Below, piece by piece: positions 33,568 to 43,309 of a DNA stretch of 64,000 nucleotides; the stretch's first letter is position 1; every line of letters starts with the position of its first letter. The position numbers and the translations under genes were made by a program. The notes beneath the pieces are model-generated. The model was not told the DNA's origin, made no database searches, and saw nothing but the letters and a program-made list of their open reading frames with translations. The stretch lies in the NCBI GenBank assembly GCA_963824395.1, contig CAWGPF010000001.1, forward strand, positions 2,170,001 to 2,234,000, written 5' to 3'. The stretch comes from 13-2-20CM-66-19 sp963824395. Its GTDB lineage: Bacteria; Pseudomonadota; Gammaproteobacteria; Steroidobacterales; Steroidobacteraceae.

Positions 33568-34857
33568 TCAGCCGTGCGCGGGCTCGCGCGCGATGGCGCG
33601 GAAGCCGATGTCGCGCCGGTACTGCACCCCCTGCCAGTGCACCGCGTCGGCCAGTGCATAGGCCTGGCGCTGCGCCGCCGCCACGTCCTCCCCGAGGCCC
33701 ACCGCGCACAGTACGCGCCCGCCGCTGGTGAGCACGCGCTCGCCCTGAAGACGGGTACCGGCGTGGAAGATCTTCCCCGGCAGCGTCGCGGCGCGCGCCA
33801 GGCCCTCGATGACGTCGCCCGTGCGTACGTGCTCAGGATAACCCTCGGCCGCCATCACGACCCCGAGCGCTGCGCGCGGGTCCCATGCGGCGCTCACCCG
33901 GTCGAGCCCCCCGGCGAGCGCCGCCTCGCACAGCTCAGTGAGGTCGCTCTCAAGGCGCATCAGCACCGGCTGGGTCTCCGGGTCCCCGAGGCGGCAGTTG
34001 AACTCGAGTACGTTGGGCGTGCCATCGGGGGCCACCATGATGCCCGCATAGAGGAAGCCGGTGTACGGCATGCCATCAGCCGACAGTCCGCGCACGGCCG
34101 GCTCGATCACCTCGCGCATGATGCGCTGGTGCTGCACCGCCGTGACGACCGGCGCGGGTGAGTAGGCACCCATGCCGCCGGTGTTGGGCCCGGCGTCGCC
34201 GTCCTTGAGGCGCTTGTGGTCCTGGGAGCTCGCCAGCGGCAGGATGTGCTCACCGTCCGCCATGACGATGAAGCTCGCCTCCTCGCCGGGCAGGAACTCC
34301 TCGATGACCACCTGGTTGCCGGCGTCCCCGAACTGGCCGGCGAACATGGCCCGGGCGGCCGCCAGCGCCTCGGCGATGCTGGCGGCGATCACCACGCCCT
34401 TGCCGGCGGCGAGCCCACTCGCTTTCACCACGAGCGGCGCGCGCTGCGCGCGCACCCAGCCCTCATCGAAAGTCGTCTGCGTGAAGGTCGCCGCGCGCGC
34501 CGTCGGGATACGGTGGCGGGCGAGGAACTCCTTGGTGAAGGCCTTGGAGCCTTCCAGCTGCGCCGGGGCGCGGCGTGGCCCGAAGCACTTGAGCCCCGCC
34601 TGCTCGAAGGCATCGACGATCCCTGCGACCAGTGGGCCCTCCGGCCCCACGATGGTCAGATCGATGCGCTCGCGGGCGGCAAGCGCCACGAGCCCGGCGG
34701 TGTCCTCGGCGGCCACGGCGGCGTTGCGCACCTTCGGCTCCGCGGCGGTCCCGGCGTTACCCGGCGCCACCAGCACCTGCGTGACGCGCGCAGCCTGCGC
34801 GCATCTCCAGGCCAGCGCATGCTCGCGGCCGCCGCCGCCGATGATCAGGACCTTCAT
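33568..34857 (-). CDS. purD: phosphoribosylamine-glycine ligase
   Basis: The ATP-grasp enzyme joining 5-phosphoribosylamine and glycine in purine synthesis (step 2). 429 aa, equal to E. coli PurD. N-terminal VLIIGGGGREHALAW, ATP-grasp pieces VVKASGLAAGKGV and EFLPGEEASF, and the signature FNCRLGDPETQ are all present. Start ATG overlaps the purH stop by one base. Confidence 0.98.
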   Translation of the reverse strand: MKVLIIGGGGREHALAWRCAQAARVTQVLVAPGNAGTAAEPKVRNAAVAAEDTAGLVALAARERIDLTIVGPEGPLVAGIVDAFEQAGLKCFGPRRAPAQLEGSKAFTKEFLARHRIPTARAATFTQTTFDEGWVRAQRAPLVVKASGLAAGKGVVIAASIAEALAAARAMFAGQFGDAGNQVVIEEFLPGEEASFIVMADGEHILPLASSQDHKRLKDGDAGPNTGGMGAYSPAPVVTAVQHQRIMREVIEPAVRGLSADGMPYTGFLYAGIMVAPDGTPNVLEFNCRLGDPETQPVLMRLESDLTELCEAALAGGLDRVSAAWDPRAALGVVMAAEGYPEHVRTGDVIEGLARAATLPGKIFHAGTRLQGERVLTSGGRVLCAVGLGEDVAAAQRQAYALADAVHWQGVQYRRDIGFRAIAREPAHG

Positions 34858-36422
34858 CAGTGCCGGAAATGGCGCATGCCGGTGAAGACCATCGCCAGGT
34901 CGTGCTCGTCGGCGGCCGCGATCACCTCCGCGTCCCGCACGCTCCCCCCGGGCTGGATGACGGCGCGGATGCCGAAGCCGGCGGCGACGTCGAGGTTGTC
35001 GCGGAACGGGAAGAAGGCATCCGAAGCCATGACGGCCCCGGCGAGGTCGAGCTTCTCATCCGCCGCCTTCAGGGCCGCCACGCGGGTCGAGTACACGCGG
35101 CTCATCTGGCCGGCGCCGATCCCGAGCGTGGCTTGCCCGCGGGCGAACACGATCGCGTTGGATTTCACGAACTTGCATACGCGCCAGGCGAAGCGCAGGT
35201 CGGCGAGCTCGGTGGCGCTCGGCTGCCGGCGCGTGGGCACCGTGAGCGCGCGCTCATCGAGGTCGGCCAGGTCGCGCCCCTGCAGCAGCAGGCCCCCGGT
35301 GACGCTGCGCAGCTCGGGCGCGTCTGCGGGATCTGCGCCGAGCTCCCCGAGCGCGAGCACGCGCACGTTGGCGCGGGCCGCGAGCACCCGGGCGGCCTCG
35401 GCCGACACCGCGGGCGCGGCCAGCACTTCCACGAACTGCCGCCCGATGATAGCGGCCGCCGTGGCCGCATCCAGCTCACGGTTGAAGGCGATGATGCCGC
35501 CGTAGGCGGAGGTCGGGTCGGTGCGGTACGCGCCCTGGTAGGCGGCGCCGATCGAGTCCGCCACGGCGACCCCACAGGGGTTGGCGTGCTTGACGATGAC
35601 GCAGGTGGCTGCTGCGAACTGGCGCACGCACTCGATCGCGGTATCCGCGTCGGCGATGTTGTTGTACGAGAGGTCCTTGCCCTGCAGTAGGCGCGCGCTG
35701 GCGACCCCGGCGCCGCGCGCGGCCGGGTCGCGGTAGAAGGCGGCGCGCTGGTGCGGGTTCTCACCGTAGCGCAGGTCCTGCACCTTCTCGTACAGGAGCG
35801 GCAGCGTCTGCGGAAAGCCCGGCGCCGCGCCCGGCAGCCGCGCCGCAAGGTATGCGGCGACCATGGTGTCGTAGCGCGCCGTATGCGCGAAGGCCTTGGC
35901 CGCAAGCCGCGCCCGCGTGGCGAATTCGCTCCCCCCCTGGTGCTCATCCAGTTCCGCGAGCACTGCTGCGTAATCCGCAGGGTCCACTACCACCAGTACG
36001 TCGGCGTGGTTCTTGGCCGCCGCGCGCAGCATCGCCGGGCCCCCGATGTCGATGTTCTCGACGGCCTCCTCATACGTGGCCCCGGGTCGGGCAACCGTGG
36101 CCGCAAAGGGATAGAGGTTCACGATGAGCAGGTCGATCGGGGCGATGCCGTGGGCGGCCATGACGGCATCGTCCGTACCGCGCCGCCCGAGCAGGCCGCC
36201 GTGGATCTTCGGGTGCAGGGTCTTGACGCGCCCGTCCATGATCTCAGGGAAGCCGGTATGCGCTGCGACCTCGATCGCAGGGATGCCGTGGGCGGCCAGC
36301 AGCCGCGCGGTGCCGCCGGTGGAGAGCAGCTCGATGCGGCGCGCCGCGAGCGCGCGGGCGAGCTCGAGCAGTCCGGTCTTGTCGGAAACGGACAGGAGCG
36401 CGCGGCGTACCGGCAGCGGCAT
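34857..36422 (-). CDS. purH: bifunctional AICAR transformylase/IMP cyclohydrolase
   Basis: Performs the last two steps of IMP synthesis. 521 aa. The N-terminal cyclohydrolase domain (about 1-195) has RRALLSVSDKTG, STGGTARLLAA and GRVKTLHPKIHGGLL; the C-terminal transformylase domain has DLRYGENPHQRAAFY and the catalytic Lys-His in VIVKHANPCG. It lies between fis and purD on the same strand. An intrinsic terminator sits 14 bases upstream of its start, between it and fis. Confidence 0.98.
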   Translation of the reverse strand: MPLPVRRALLSVSDKTGLLELARALAARRIELLSTGGTARLLAAHGIPAIEVAAHTGFPEIMDGRVKTLHPKIHGGLLGRRGTDDAVMAAHGIAPIDLLIVNLYPFAATVARPGATYEEAVENIDIGGPAMLRAAAKNHADVLVVVDPADYAAVLAELDEHQGGSEFATRARLAAKAFAHTARYDTMVAAYLAARLPGAAPGFPQTLPLLYEKVQDLRYGENPHQRAAFYRDPAARGAGVASARLLQGKDLSYNNIADADTAIECVRQFAAATCVIVKHANPCGVAVADSIGAAYQGAYRTDPTSAYGGIIAFNRELDAATAAAIIGRQFVEVLAAPAVSAEAARVLAARANVRVLALGELGADPADAPELRSVTGGLLLQGRDLADLDERALTVPTRRQPSATELADLRFAWRVCKFVKSNAIVFARGQATLGIGAGQMSRVYSTRVAALKAADEKLDLAGAVMASDAFFPFRDNLDVAAGFGIRAVIQPGGSVRDAEVIAAADEHDLAMVFTGMRHFRH

Positions 36423-36435
36423 GGCCTTAAGTCCT

Positions 36436-36463
36436 CAAAAAGGCCCGGGCGCCTGCCCCGGGC
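36436..36463 (-). terminator. intrinsic terminator between fis and purH
   Basis: Stem GCCCGGG / CCCGGGC (36457-36463 and 36443-36449, 7-base loop), followed leftward by CTTTTT. It lies in the 59-base gap between the fis stop and the purH start, so it should end or attenuate the dusB-fis transcript before purH. Confidence 0.75.
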
Positions 36464-36481
36464 GATGCGGCGGGTGCGGCT

Positions 36482-36775
36482 CTAGGAGCCGCCAAGTCCG
36501 AACTGCTTCAGCTTCTTACGCAGGGTTCCGCGATTGATGCCGAGGATGCCCGCGGCGCGGCTCTGATTGCCTTCGGCATAATCGAGCACCACGCGGAACA
36601 GTGGTTCCTCCACCTCGCGCAGCACCAGATCGTACAGGTGCGCCGGACGATGGCCGTTCAGGCTCGTGAAGTAGTCGCTCAACGCACGCTCAGCGTGGTT
36701 GCGCAGCGGCAGATCCCGTCCGTGGACTCTGGCGGCGCTGGTTTCACGAGTCCGAGTCTTCTTCTTTGCCGTCAT
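36482..36775 (-). CDS. fis: DNA-binding protein Fis
   Basis: The nucleoid protein that bends DNA and activates growth-related promoters. 97 aa against 98 in E. coli. The C-terminal helix-turn-helix is GNQSRAAGILGINRGTLRKKLKQFGL, nearly identical to E. coli; the N-terminal arm is divergent and basic (MTAKKKTRTRET). The ATG at 36775 has GGGGAG eight bases upstream. It follows dusB, the ancestral arrangement in gammaproteobacteria. Confidence 0.97.
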   Translation of the reverse strand: MTAKKKTRTRETSAARVHGRDLPLRNHAERALSDYFTSLNGHRPAHLYDLVLREVEEPLFRVVLDYAEGNQSRAAGILGINRGTLRKKLKQFGLGGS

Positions 36776-36802
36776 GTGAGACTCCCCGGAAAAAACCATG
36801 CT

Positions 36803-37798
36803 TCAGACCGCCGCGGCGGCCTCGCTCACCCAGTCGTCAAAATATTTTACCGCGTGCGCGAACTGTGCGGCTGTGCTGGCGGCCCCCATCAGCTCCCGGC
36901 GGACCGGCGCCGGGAATTCCAGAAGTTGTTCGCAATACCAGCCGAGATGTTTTCGCGCGATCCGCACTCCGGTGTCCTCGCCGTAAAAAAGATACAGGGA
37001 GTGAAGATGCGCAAGAATAATATCACGCACGTCGGCGCGCAGAAGTGGTGGCGGCGCATTTCCTTCACTCACAGCGGCGTTGACAGCGCGGAAGATCCAT
37101 GGTGCGCCGTGACTCGCGCGGCCGATCATTACTCCGTCGGCGCCGGTGAAATCAAGTACCTCGCGCGCTTTTTGCGGCGAGGTCACGTCACCGTTGGCGA
37201 ATACCGGCATGCGCACGCGTGCCTTGATGGCGCGGATGGTGTCGTACTCGGCCGCGCCCGCGTAGAAATCCACGCGCGTGCGTCCGTGCACGGCGAGCGC
37301 AGCAATTCCAGAGGCTTGCGCGATGCATGCAATGTTCACGCCGTTACGATGCTCGCGATCCCAGCCGGTGCGGATCTTGAGCGTCACGGGCACGTCCACG
37401 GCGCGCACCACTGTCTCCAGGATGCGACCCACCAGCGCTGCATCCGTCAGCAGTGCCGAACCGCACAGCTTCCCGCACACCTTCTTGGCGGGACATCCCA
37501 TATTGATATCAATGATCTGCGCGCCGAGCCCGACGTTGATGCGTGCCGCCTCCGCGAGCACCGCCGGCTCAGCGCCGGCGAGCTGCACCACGCGCGGCTC
37601 GGGCTCGCCCGCGTGGTCCATCCGATGGCGCGATTTATACGTATTCCAAAGGCGCGTATCGGCGCTGATCATTTCGGAGGCGGCGAGTCCTGCGCCGAAG
37701 CTGCGGCACAGAATGCGGAACGGGCGGTCGGTGACGCCCGCCATCGGTGCGAGCACGACGGCGGAGGGCAGCACGTAGGGGCCGATCTGCACGCTCAT
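36803..37798 (-). CDS. dusB: tRNA-dihydrouridine synthase B
   Basis: An FMN enzyme reducing uridine to dihydrouridine in the tRNA D-loop. 331 aa. TIM barrel with LAPMAGVTDRPFR at the N terminus, INMGCPAKKVCGKLCGSALL (catalytic Cys in the KVCGKLCGSAL part) and the FMN-phosphate site IGRASHGAPWIF. Context (prmA region upstream, fis downstream) supports DusB over DusA/C. Confidence 0.97.
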   Translation of the reverse strand: MSVQIGPYVLPSAVVLAPMAGVTDRPFRILCRSFGAGLAASEMISADTRLWNTYKSRHRMDHAGEPEPRVVQLAGAEPAVLAEAARINVGLGAQIIDINMGCPAKKVCGKLCGSALLTDAALVGRILETVVRAVDVPVTLKIRTGWDREHRNGVNIACIAQASGIAALAVHGRTRVDFYAGAAEYDTIRAIKARVRMPVFANGDVTSPQKAREVLDFTGADGVMIGRASHGAPWIFRAVNAAVSEGNAPPPLLRADVRDIILAHLHSLYLFYGEDTGVRIARKHLGWYCEQLLEFPAPVRRELMGAASTAAQFAHAVKYFDDWVSEAAAAV

Positions 37799-37813
37799 GC
37801 GGGGAGGTGCGGA

Positions 37814-39235
37814 CTAGCGCAGCGCCGCGTCGTTCGCGCAGGCGGTGCCGCCGCGCGCCGGCAGGCAGGCGTCGATTTCGAACCCCACCGCATCCGTACC
37901 CGGGTCAGCAAGTCCGATTTCCGCATCGATGCGCTGGCCGGCGGACAGGAACGAGGAGGATGGAATGGCGCCGGGCAGGTAGGCGCGCGGCTGCACGTCG
38001 CGGGCCGCGATGCGATTGCCGAAGCGGTCCTGCAGTGTCACGCGCAGGAGCGGCAGAGGCTGCGCCTGCGGGCTCTCATTCTTGATGGTGGCGCGCACCG
38101 TGATGACGCCCGCGCCCGCATCGGCCGCGGAGGCACCGAGCTGGCGCACGTCGTACGCGCGCAGGTCCCAGCGCGGGTACAGCTTGATGCCGAGCGCCCC
38201 GTAGAGGGCCGTCAGGGGCCGGTTGAAGCGCGCGCTGGCGGCGAGGTCATCGCGGGAGTGATTGATCAGCTGTCCGATGAGCACGAGTGCGGCCAGCACG
38301 GCGCCGATCGACCAGGCGCGCGCGCGCAGGTACCCGAGCGCCCTCTGGAGCACGCCCGCGGGCGCATCGTCCGCGGCGGCGCCTGCCGCTTCTTCGGCTT
38401 CTTCGTCCTCAATGAGCGCAGGGCCCGCCGGGCTCACCGCCCGCGCGCGCTCCACGGGTACGGCCGCCGACGGGGGCGGCAGCGGTGCGCGCGCCGCGGG
38501 GGAGAGGACTGCTGCAGCCGCCGGGCGTACGTGAGGCTCGTGGTGGCGCGTCCCCAGCGCCTTGGCTGCCACGGCGGGCGCTGAGTGCGCCGGGGCGCGC
38601 CCGGGGACGGCCGCCGCCGGCGGCACCGGGGGGGGCGCGGGCATGGGAGGGGGCGCGGGCGCTGCGAGCGCAGCCGGCGGCACTTCGTCGGGAGCGTGGT
38701 TCTCGGTGCGCAGCATGGAGGCGAGGAAGGCGGAGTCGATCTCGACGTCGACCTGCGAGTCCGGCAGACGCTCTGCCGCCGGGGTCTCCTGGTTGGCCGC
38801 GACCAGGGCACGGAACGACCCGGTGGCCGCAGTCCACTGCGGGTCCGGTGGCGGCTGCACGAACACCGAGTTCACGTCCGTGGTCGCCGGATTGAACTCG
38901 AGCGACTCCTCCGCGAGGGGTCCCGTGGGGTCAGTGGAGGTGCTCGCGGGCGGCGCCGGCGCCGGCGCAGCTTCGGTGGCGGCGGCGGGTGGCGCAGCTT
39001 CGGTGGCGGTGGCGGGTGGCGCAGCTTCGGTGGCGGCGGCGGGTGCTGCGGGGTCGGCCTCGGGCAGCAGGGTCAGCGGCTCGGAGGCAGCGCTCGCCTG
39101 GCGCTCCTCGGTGAGGCGCGCGAGCGCGTTGAACACGCTCGAGCAGCGGCCGCAGCGGACATAGCCCTGGGCGACGCGCAGGTCGGCCGCCGTGACCGCC
39201 AGGGTGAGCGCGCATTTTGGGCAGACGGTGAACAT
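37814..39235 (-). CDS. zinc-ribbon and DUF3426 membrane protein
   Basis: A 473-aa protein with an N-terminal MJ0042-type zinc ribbon (Cys5, Cys8, Cys28, Cys31), a long Ala/Pro/Glu-rich linker, one membrane helix (WSIGAVLAALVLIGQLI) and a C-terminal DUF3426 domain that would be periplasmic (YPRWDLRAYDVRQLGAS onward). It is regularly found between prmA and dusB in beta- and gammaproteobacteria; its function is unknown. The linker contains three 27-base tandem repeats. The start ATG is 17 bases after the prmA stop, in the same leftward series. Confidence 0.9.
   Translation of the reverse strand: MFTVCPKCALTLAVTAADLRVAQGYVRCGRCSSVFNALARLTEERQASAASEPLTLLPEADPAAPAAATEAAPPATATEAAPPAAATEAAPAPAPPASTSTDPTGPLAEESLEFNPATTDVNSVFVQPPPDPQWTAATGSFRALVAANQETPAAERLPDSQVDVEIDSAFLASMLRTENHAPDEVPPAALAAPAPPPMPAPPPVPPAAAVPGRAPAHSAPAVAAKALGTRHHEPHVRPAAAAVLSPAARAPLPPPSAAVPVERARAVSPAGPALIEDEEAEEAAGAAADDAPAGVLQRALGYLRARAWSIGAVLAALVLIGQLINHSRDDLAASARFNRPLTALYGALGIKLYPRWDLRAYDVRQLGASAADAGAGVITVRATIKNESPQAQPLPLLRVTLQDRFGNRIAARDVQPRAYLPGAIPSSSFLSAGQRIDAEIGLADPGTDAVGFEIDACLPARGGTACANDAALR
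38965..39045. repeat. 27-bp tandem repeat, three units
   Basis: Three near-identical 27-base units, differing by one base in the middle copy, inside the zinc-ribbon/DUF3426 gene. They encode a repeated AATEAAPPA-type nonapeptide in the disordered linker. Length variation between strains is likely. Confidence 0.9.
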
Positions 39236-39252
39236 GGCAGAAGGTACGGACC

Positions 39253-40131
39253 TCAGCGGCGTCGCCCGCTGAGTGCTGCCCAGCCGTCGCGCGCGCCGAA
39301 TCGGCTGACATCAAACCACGGGCTGTAAGCGGCTGTCACGTCCGAGACTTCATGCTCGAGGAGGCCCGCGAGCACCACCGTACCCCCCGCAGCCACGGCG
39401 TGCGCGAACTGCGGGGCGAGCGCGCACAGCGTGCTGGCGAGGATGTTGGCGAGCAGCACATCGTTCGTGCTCGGCAGCGTCCCGGCCACCGCGTGCACCT
39501 GCACCCGGGGCGCGACCCCGTTGGCCGCCGCATTCTCGGCGGTGGCGGTGAGCGCCTGGGGATCGATGTCGAAGGCATGCACCTCGGCGGCCCCGAGGAG
39601 CGCCGCCGCCACGGCGAGAACGCCGGAGCCACAGCCAAAGTCCACCACCCGGGTTCCGGGCGCCAGGTGCGCATCAAGCCAAGCAAGGCACAGTGCGGTG
39701 CTGGCATGGGTGCCGGTGCCGAAGGCGAGTCCCGGGTCGAGCTTGACGACCACGGCATGCGCATCGGGGACCCGCTCGTGGTGCGGGCACACCCACAGGC
39801 GGGCTCCGAAGCGCATGGCGTGGAAATCCCGCAGCCATTCGCGCTCCCAGGCGCGATCCTCGAGCAGGCGCGCAGTGATGTGCTCGGGCGGGATGTGCAG
39901 GGCGTGGCCGAGGGAGCGGGTGAGCTCAGGCGCATCGGCAGGCTGGGCGAACAGCGCGGTGAGGATGGTGTGGCGCCACAGGCGCACCTCTCCCGGGAGC
40001 GGTTCGAGCACCGGATCGTCGGCGGCATCCGCAAAGGTCACCGCGCTCGCGCCGGCCGCGAAGCAGGAGTCCTCGGCAGCTTCCGGGTCGAGCCCCCCGA
40101 GCGCGAACGACAGCTCGAGAAACGCACTCAC
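39253..40131 (-). CDS. prmA: ribosomal protein L11 methyltransferase
   Basis: Trimethylates ribosomal protein L11. 292 aa. The N-terminal substrate domain is followed by the methyltransferase domain with LDPGLAFGTGTHASTALCL, motif I VVDFGCGSGVLAVAAALLG and LLANILASTL (the post-motif catalytic loop). It starts at a GTG 9 bases after the accC stop. Confidence 0.97.
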   Translation of the reverse strand: MSAFLELSFALGGLDPEAAEDSCFAAGASAVTFADAADDPVLEPLPGEVRLWRHTILTALFAQPADAPELTRSLGHALHIPPEHITARLLEDRAWEREWLRDFHAMRFGARLWVCPHHERVPDAHAVVVKLDPGLAFGTGTHASTALCLAWLDAHLAPGTRVVDFGCGSGVLAVAAALLGAAEVHAFDIDPQALTATAENAAANGVAPRVQVHAVAGTLPSTNDVLLANILASTLCALAPQFAHAVAAGGTVVLAGLLEHEVSDVTAAYSPWFDVSRFGARDGWAALSGRRR

Positions 40132-40140
40132 CGCAGGCCC

Positions 40141-41484
40141 TCAGCGCAGACCGAGTCGCCGCTCCAGGTAATGAATGTCCGTACCGCCTTTCTGGAAGGC
40201 GGCGTGGTTGCAGATTTCCTGGTGCAGTGCGACGTTGGTCTTGATGCCCTCGATCACCATCTCCGCGAGCGCATTCTTCATGCGCGCGATGGCCGTGTCG
40301 CGCGTGTCGCCGTGGGCGATCAGTTTGCCGATGAGGGAGTCGTAGTAGGGCGGCACGTTGTAGCCGGAGTAGACGTGGCTGTCGACGCGGATGCCCGGTC
40401 CGCCCGGGGCGTGCCAGAGCCGGATCGGACCCGGGGAGGGCATGAAGGTCTTGGGGTCTTCCGCATTGATGCGGCACTCCATGGCGTGGCCGCGGATCTG
40501 CACGTCGCTTTGCGTATAGGGCAGGCGTTCACCGGCCGCGATCAGCAGCTGCATCTTCACCAGGTCGATGCCGGTGATGAGCTCGGTCACCGGGTGCTCC
40601 ACCTGGATGCGGGTGTTCATCTCGATGAAGTAGAACTCCGAGTCCTGGTAGAGGAACTCCATGGTGCCGGCACTGCGGTAGCCCACCGCGCGGCAGGCCT
40701 CCACGCAGCGCTCGCCCATGAAGCGGCGCTGGCGCATGGTGATCCCCGGAGCCGGGGCCTCCTCGATCACCTTCTGGTGGCGGCGCTGCATCGAGCAGTC
40801 GCGCTCGCCCAGGTGGATGACGTTGCCGTGGGCGTCCGCGAGCACCTGAAACTCGATGTGGCGCGGCTTCTCCAGGAATTTCTCCATGTACACCTGGTCG
40901 TTGCCGAACGCGGCGCGTGCCTCGGCGCGCGTGATGCCGACCGCGTTCAGGAGCGAGGCTTCGGTATGCACCACACGCATGCCGCGGCCGCCGCCGCCGC
41001 CGGAGGCCTTGATGATGACCGGGTAGCCGATGTCGCGGGCGATGCGCAGGTTCTCGTCCGCGTCATCCCCGAGCGGGCCGTCGGAGCCCGGCACGCACGG
41101 CACGCCATGGGACTTCATGACCTTGATGGCCGAGACCTTGTCGCCCATGGTGCGGATGGTCTCGGCCTTGGGGCCGACGAACACGAAGCCGCTCTTCTCC
41201 ACGCGTTCGGCGAAATCGGCGTTCTCGGAGAGGAAGCCGTAGCCGGGGTGGATCGCGACCGAATCGGTGACCTCGGCGGCCGAGATGATGGCCGGCATGT
41301 TGAGGTAGCTCTGCGAGGAGGGGGCGGGGCCGATGCAGACCGACTCATCCGCCAGGAGCACGTGCTTGAGGCTGTAGTCGGCGGTCGAGTGCACGGCCAC
41401 CGTCTTGATGCCCAGCTCGCGGCAGGCCCGCAGGATCCGCAGCGCGATCTCGCCGCGGTTAGCGATGACGAGCTTCTCGATCAT
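40141..41484 (-). CDS. accC: acetyl-CoA carboxylase biotin carboxylase subunit
   Basis: Carboxylates the biotin of AccB with ATP and bicarbonate, the first half-reaction of acetyl-CoA carboxylase. 447 aa. ATP-grasp glycine loop KASGGGGGRGMR, metal/active-site EMNTRIQVEHPVTE, and N-terminal LVIANRGEIALRILRAC are intact. It follows accB by 7 bases. Confidence 0.98.
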   Translation of the reverse strand: MIEKLVIANRGEIALRILRACRELGIKTVAVHSTADYSLKHVLLADESVCIGPAPSSQSYLNMPAIISAAEVTDSVAIHPGYGFLSENADFAERVEKSGFVFVGPKAETIRTMGDKVSAIKVMKSHGVPCVPGSDGPLGDDADENLRIARDIGYPVIIKASGGGGGRGMRVVHTEASLLNAVGITRAEARAAFGNDQVYMEKFLEKPRHIEFQVLADAHGNVIHLGERDCSMQRRHQKVIEEAPAPGITMRQRRFMGERCVEACRAVGYRSAGTMEFLYQDSEFYFIEMNTRIQVEHPVTELITGIDLVKMQLLIAAGERLPYTQSDVQIRGHAMECRINAEDPKTFMPSPGPIRLWHAPGGPGIRVDSHVYSGYNVPPYYDSLIGKLIAHGDTRDTAIARMKNALAEMVIEGIKTNVALHQEICNHAAFQKGGTDIHYLERRLGLR

Positions 41485-41491
41485 GCGTCGG

Positions 41492-41959
<468 letters not shown>

Positions 41960-42003
41960 TCCGGGCTTGCCCCCAAGATCATTGAAAGTGTTGACGCGTG
42001 CCG

Positions 42004-42450
42004 TCAGGAACCGCGGGCGAGGCGCTGGGCCACGGCGCGCAGCGCCGCCTCGTACCCGAATGCGCCCAGGCCGCACACGACTCCCGCGGCGATATCAGAG
42101 AAGTACGAGTGCCGCCGGAACGCCTCGCGCGCATGCGTGTTGGACAGGTGCACCTCGATGAACGGCAGCCCCGTTCCCAGCAGCGCGTCGCGCAGCGCGA
42201 TGCTGGTATGGGTGAAGGCTCCCGGGTTCACCACCGCAAACACCACGCCCTCGGACTTCGCCCGGTGCACGCGCTCGATGAGCTCGTGTTCCGCATTGCT
42301 CTGGAACGTCAGCAGCTCATGACCCAGTTCAGTCGCCAGCGCGGCGCTGCGCTTCTCGATGGACGCCAGGGTGTCGGTCCCATACACCGCCGGCTCGCGG
42401 GTGCCGAGCAGATTGAGGTTGGGGCCGTTCAGCAACAGCACTCGGGCCAT
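42004..42450 (-). CDS. aroQ: type II 3-dehydroquinate dehydratase
   Basis: Dehydrates 3-dehydroquinate in the shikimate pathway. 148 aa dodecameric type II enzyme: LNGPNLNLLGTREP with the active-site region ahead of the catalytic Tyr (VYG), NPGAFTHTSIALRDAL, EVHLSNTHAREAFR. First gene of the fatty-acid/aroQ series, the common gammaproteobacterial order. Confidence 0.97.
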   Translation of the reverse strand: MARVLLLNGPNLNLLGTREPAVYGTDTLASIEKRSAALATELGHELLTFQSNAEHELIERVHRAKSEGVVFAVVNPGAFTHTSIALRDALLGTGLPFIEVHLSNTHAREAFRRHSYFSDIAAGVVCGLGAFGYEAALRAVAQRLARGS

Positions 42451-42459
42451 GGGCCTTCG

Positions 42460-42490
42460 GGTCTTCTTATATACGGATATACAACAGCGA
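42460..42490 (-). promoter_or_regulatory. AT-rich promoter-like element before aroQ
   Basis: In otherwise GC-rich DNA, a 14-base near-palindrome TATATACGGATATA (42468-42481) lies 18 bases upstream of the aroQ start and offers a TATATA -10 in the leftward direction. No good -35 is seen. The 118-base gap to the tlpA-like stop must contain the aroQ-accBC promoter. Confidence 0.3.
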
Positions 42491-42568
42491 CGCGGCGCGA
42501 ATGTACCGCACTTCGCAGCGATTGGGGACCCTGCGGCTGCGAATATCCTCAATCTCGCCGGACTGAGT

Positions 42569-43309
42569 CTATTGCGTTGCGGCGGAACCGGCCGCGCGAG
42601 CGGCGGCAAGTCGGGCGATTCCGGCGGCAATCTGCTCGCGGGCGGCGGGGAGCGCCAGACGGCCCTGGTCCAGGTCCACCATCCGGTCAAGGATAAGGGC
42701 TGCCTCATCCGGGTGCAGCTCCCCGACCTTCAGGGTGATGATGCGCCCGCTGCGGTCCGCGAACACGGAGAACGGTAGGACCGTGTCCATGCCTAAGGCG
42801 GTGACGGCCTCGAGCCCGCCTTGCTCCCCGATCAGGACGGGATAGCGCAAATCGTGAGTTTTGACATATTTTGCCACATCATCGCGATGATCGAGCGCAA
42901 TGCCGACGATTTCGACGCCATTTACCGCACGCTCGCGGCGAAGGGTCTGCAGCAGCGGAATCTCACGGCGGCAGGGCTCACACCAGGTCGCCCAGAAGTT
43001 GACCACCAGCAGCCGGCCGCGGAAGTCACTGAGGCTGCGCAGGCGGCCATCCAGGCCCGGTAACCGCACCGCGGGCAGATCCTCAGGGATCCGGCGGGCG
43101 GCCTGAGAAGCCTCCGCAGGCGCTCCGGAACCCTCCTCCCCGGGCGGGCGCGCCGGTGGGGGTGAGTGATCGACCTTTAGGACCGGGCGGACCGGGCTCG
43201 TCAGGCGATACAGCAGGAACCCGCCCCCGGCAGCGGCGGCCACCAAGAGCACGGCGAGCAGGGCGCCGGCGACCGCTCGCGGCGCCCGCGGCTGGGGCGG
43301 ATCGGTCAC
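42569..43309 (-). CDS. TlpA-like thiol:disulfide protein
   Basis: A 246-aa membrane-anchored thioredoxin-fold protein: one N-terminal membrane helix (about residues 12-35), a Pro/Ala linker, then a TlpA/ResA domain with active site WCEPC in VVNFWATWCEPCRREIP and cis-Pro segment VLPFSVFADRSGRI. It would face the periplasm and reduce or shuttle disulfides, for example in cytochrome c maturation. The start is a GTG overlapping the dsbD stop (GTGA), so the two genes are coupled and DsbD is its likely electron source. Confidence 0.92.
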   Translation of the reverse strand: MTDPPQPRAPRAVAGALLAVLLVAAAAGGGFLLYRLTSPVRPVLKVDHSPPPARPPGEEGSGAPAEASQAARRIPEDLPAVRLPGLDGRLRSLSDFRGRLLVVNFWATWCEPCRREIPLLQTLRRERAVNGVEIVGIALDHRDDVAKYVKTHDLRYPVLIGEQGGLEAVTALGMDTVLPFSVFADRSGRIITLKVGELHPDEAALILDRMVDLDQGRLALPAAREQIAAGIARLAAARAAGSAATQ

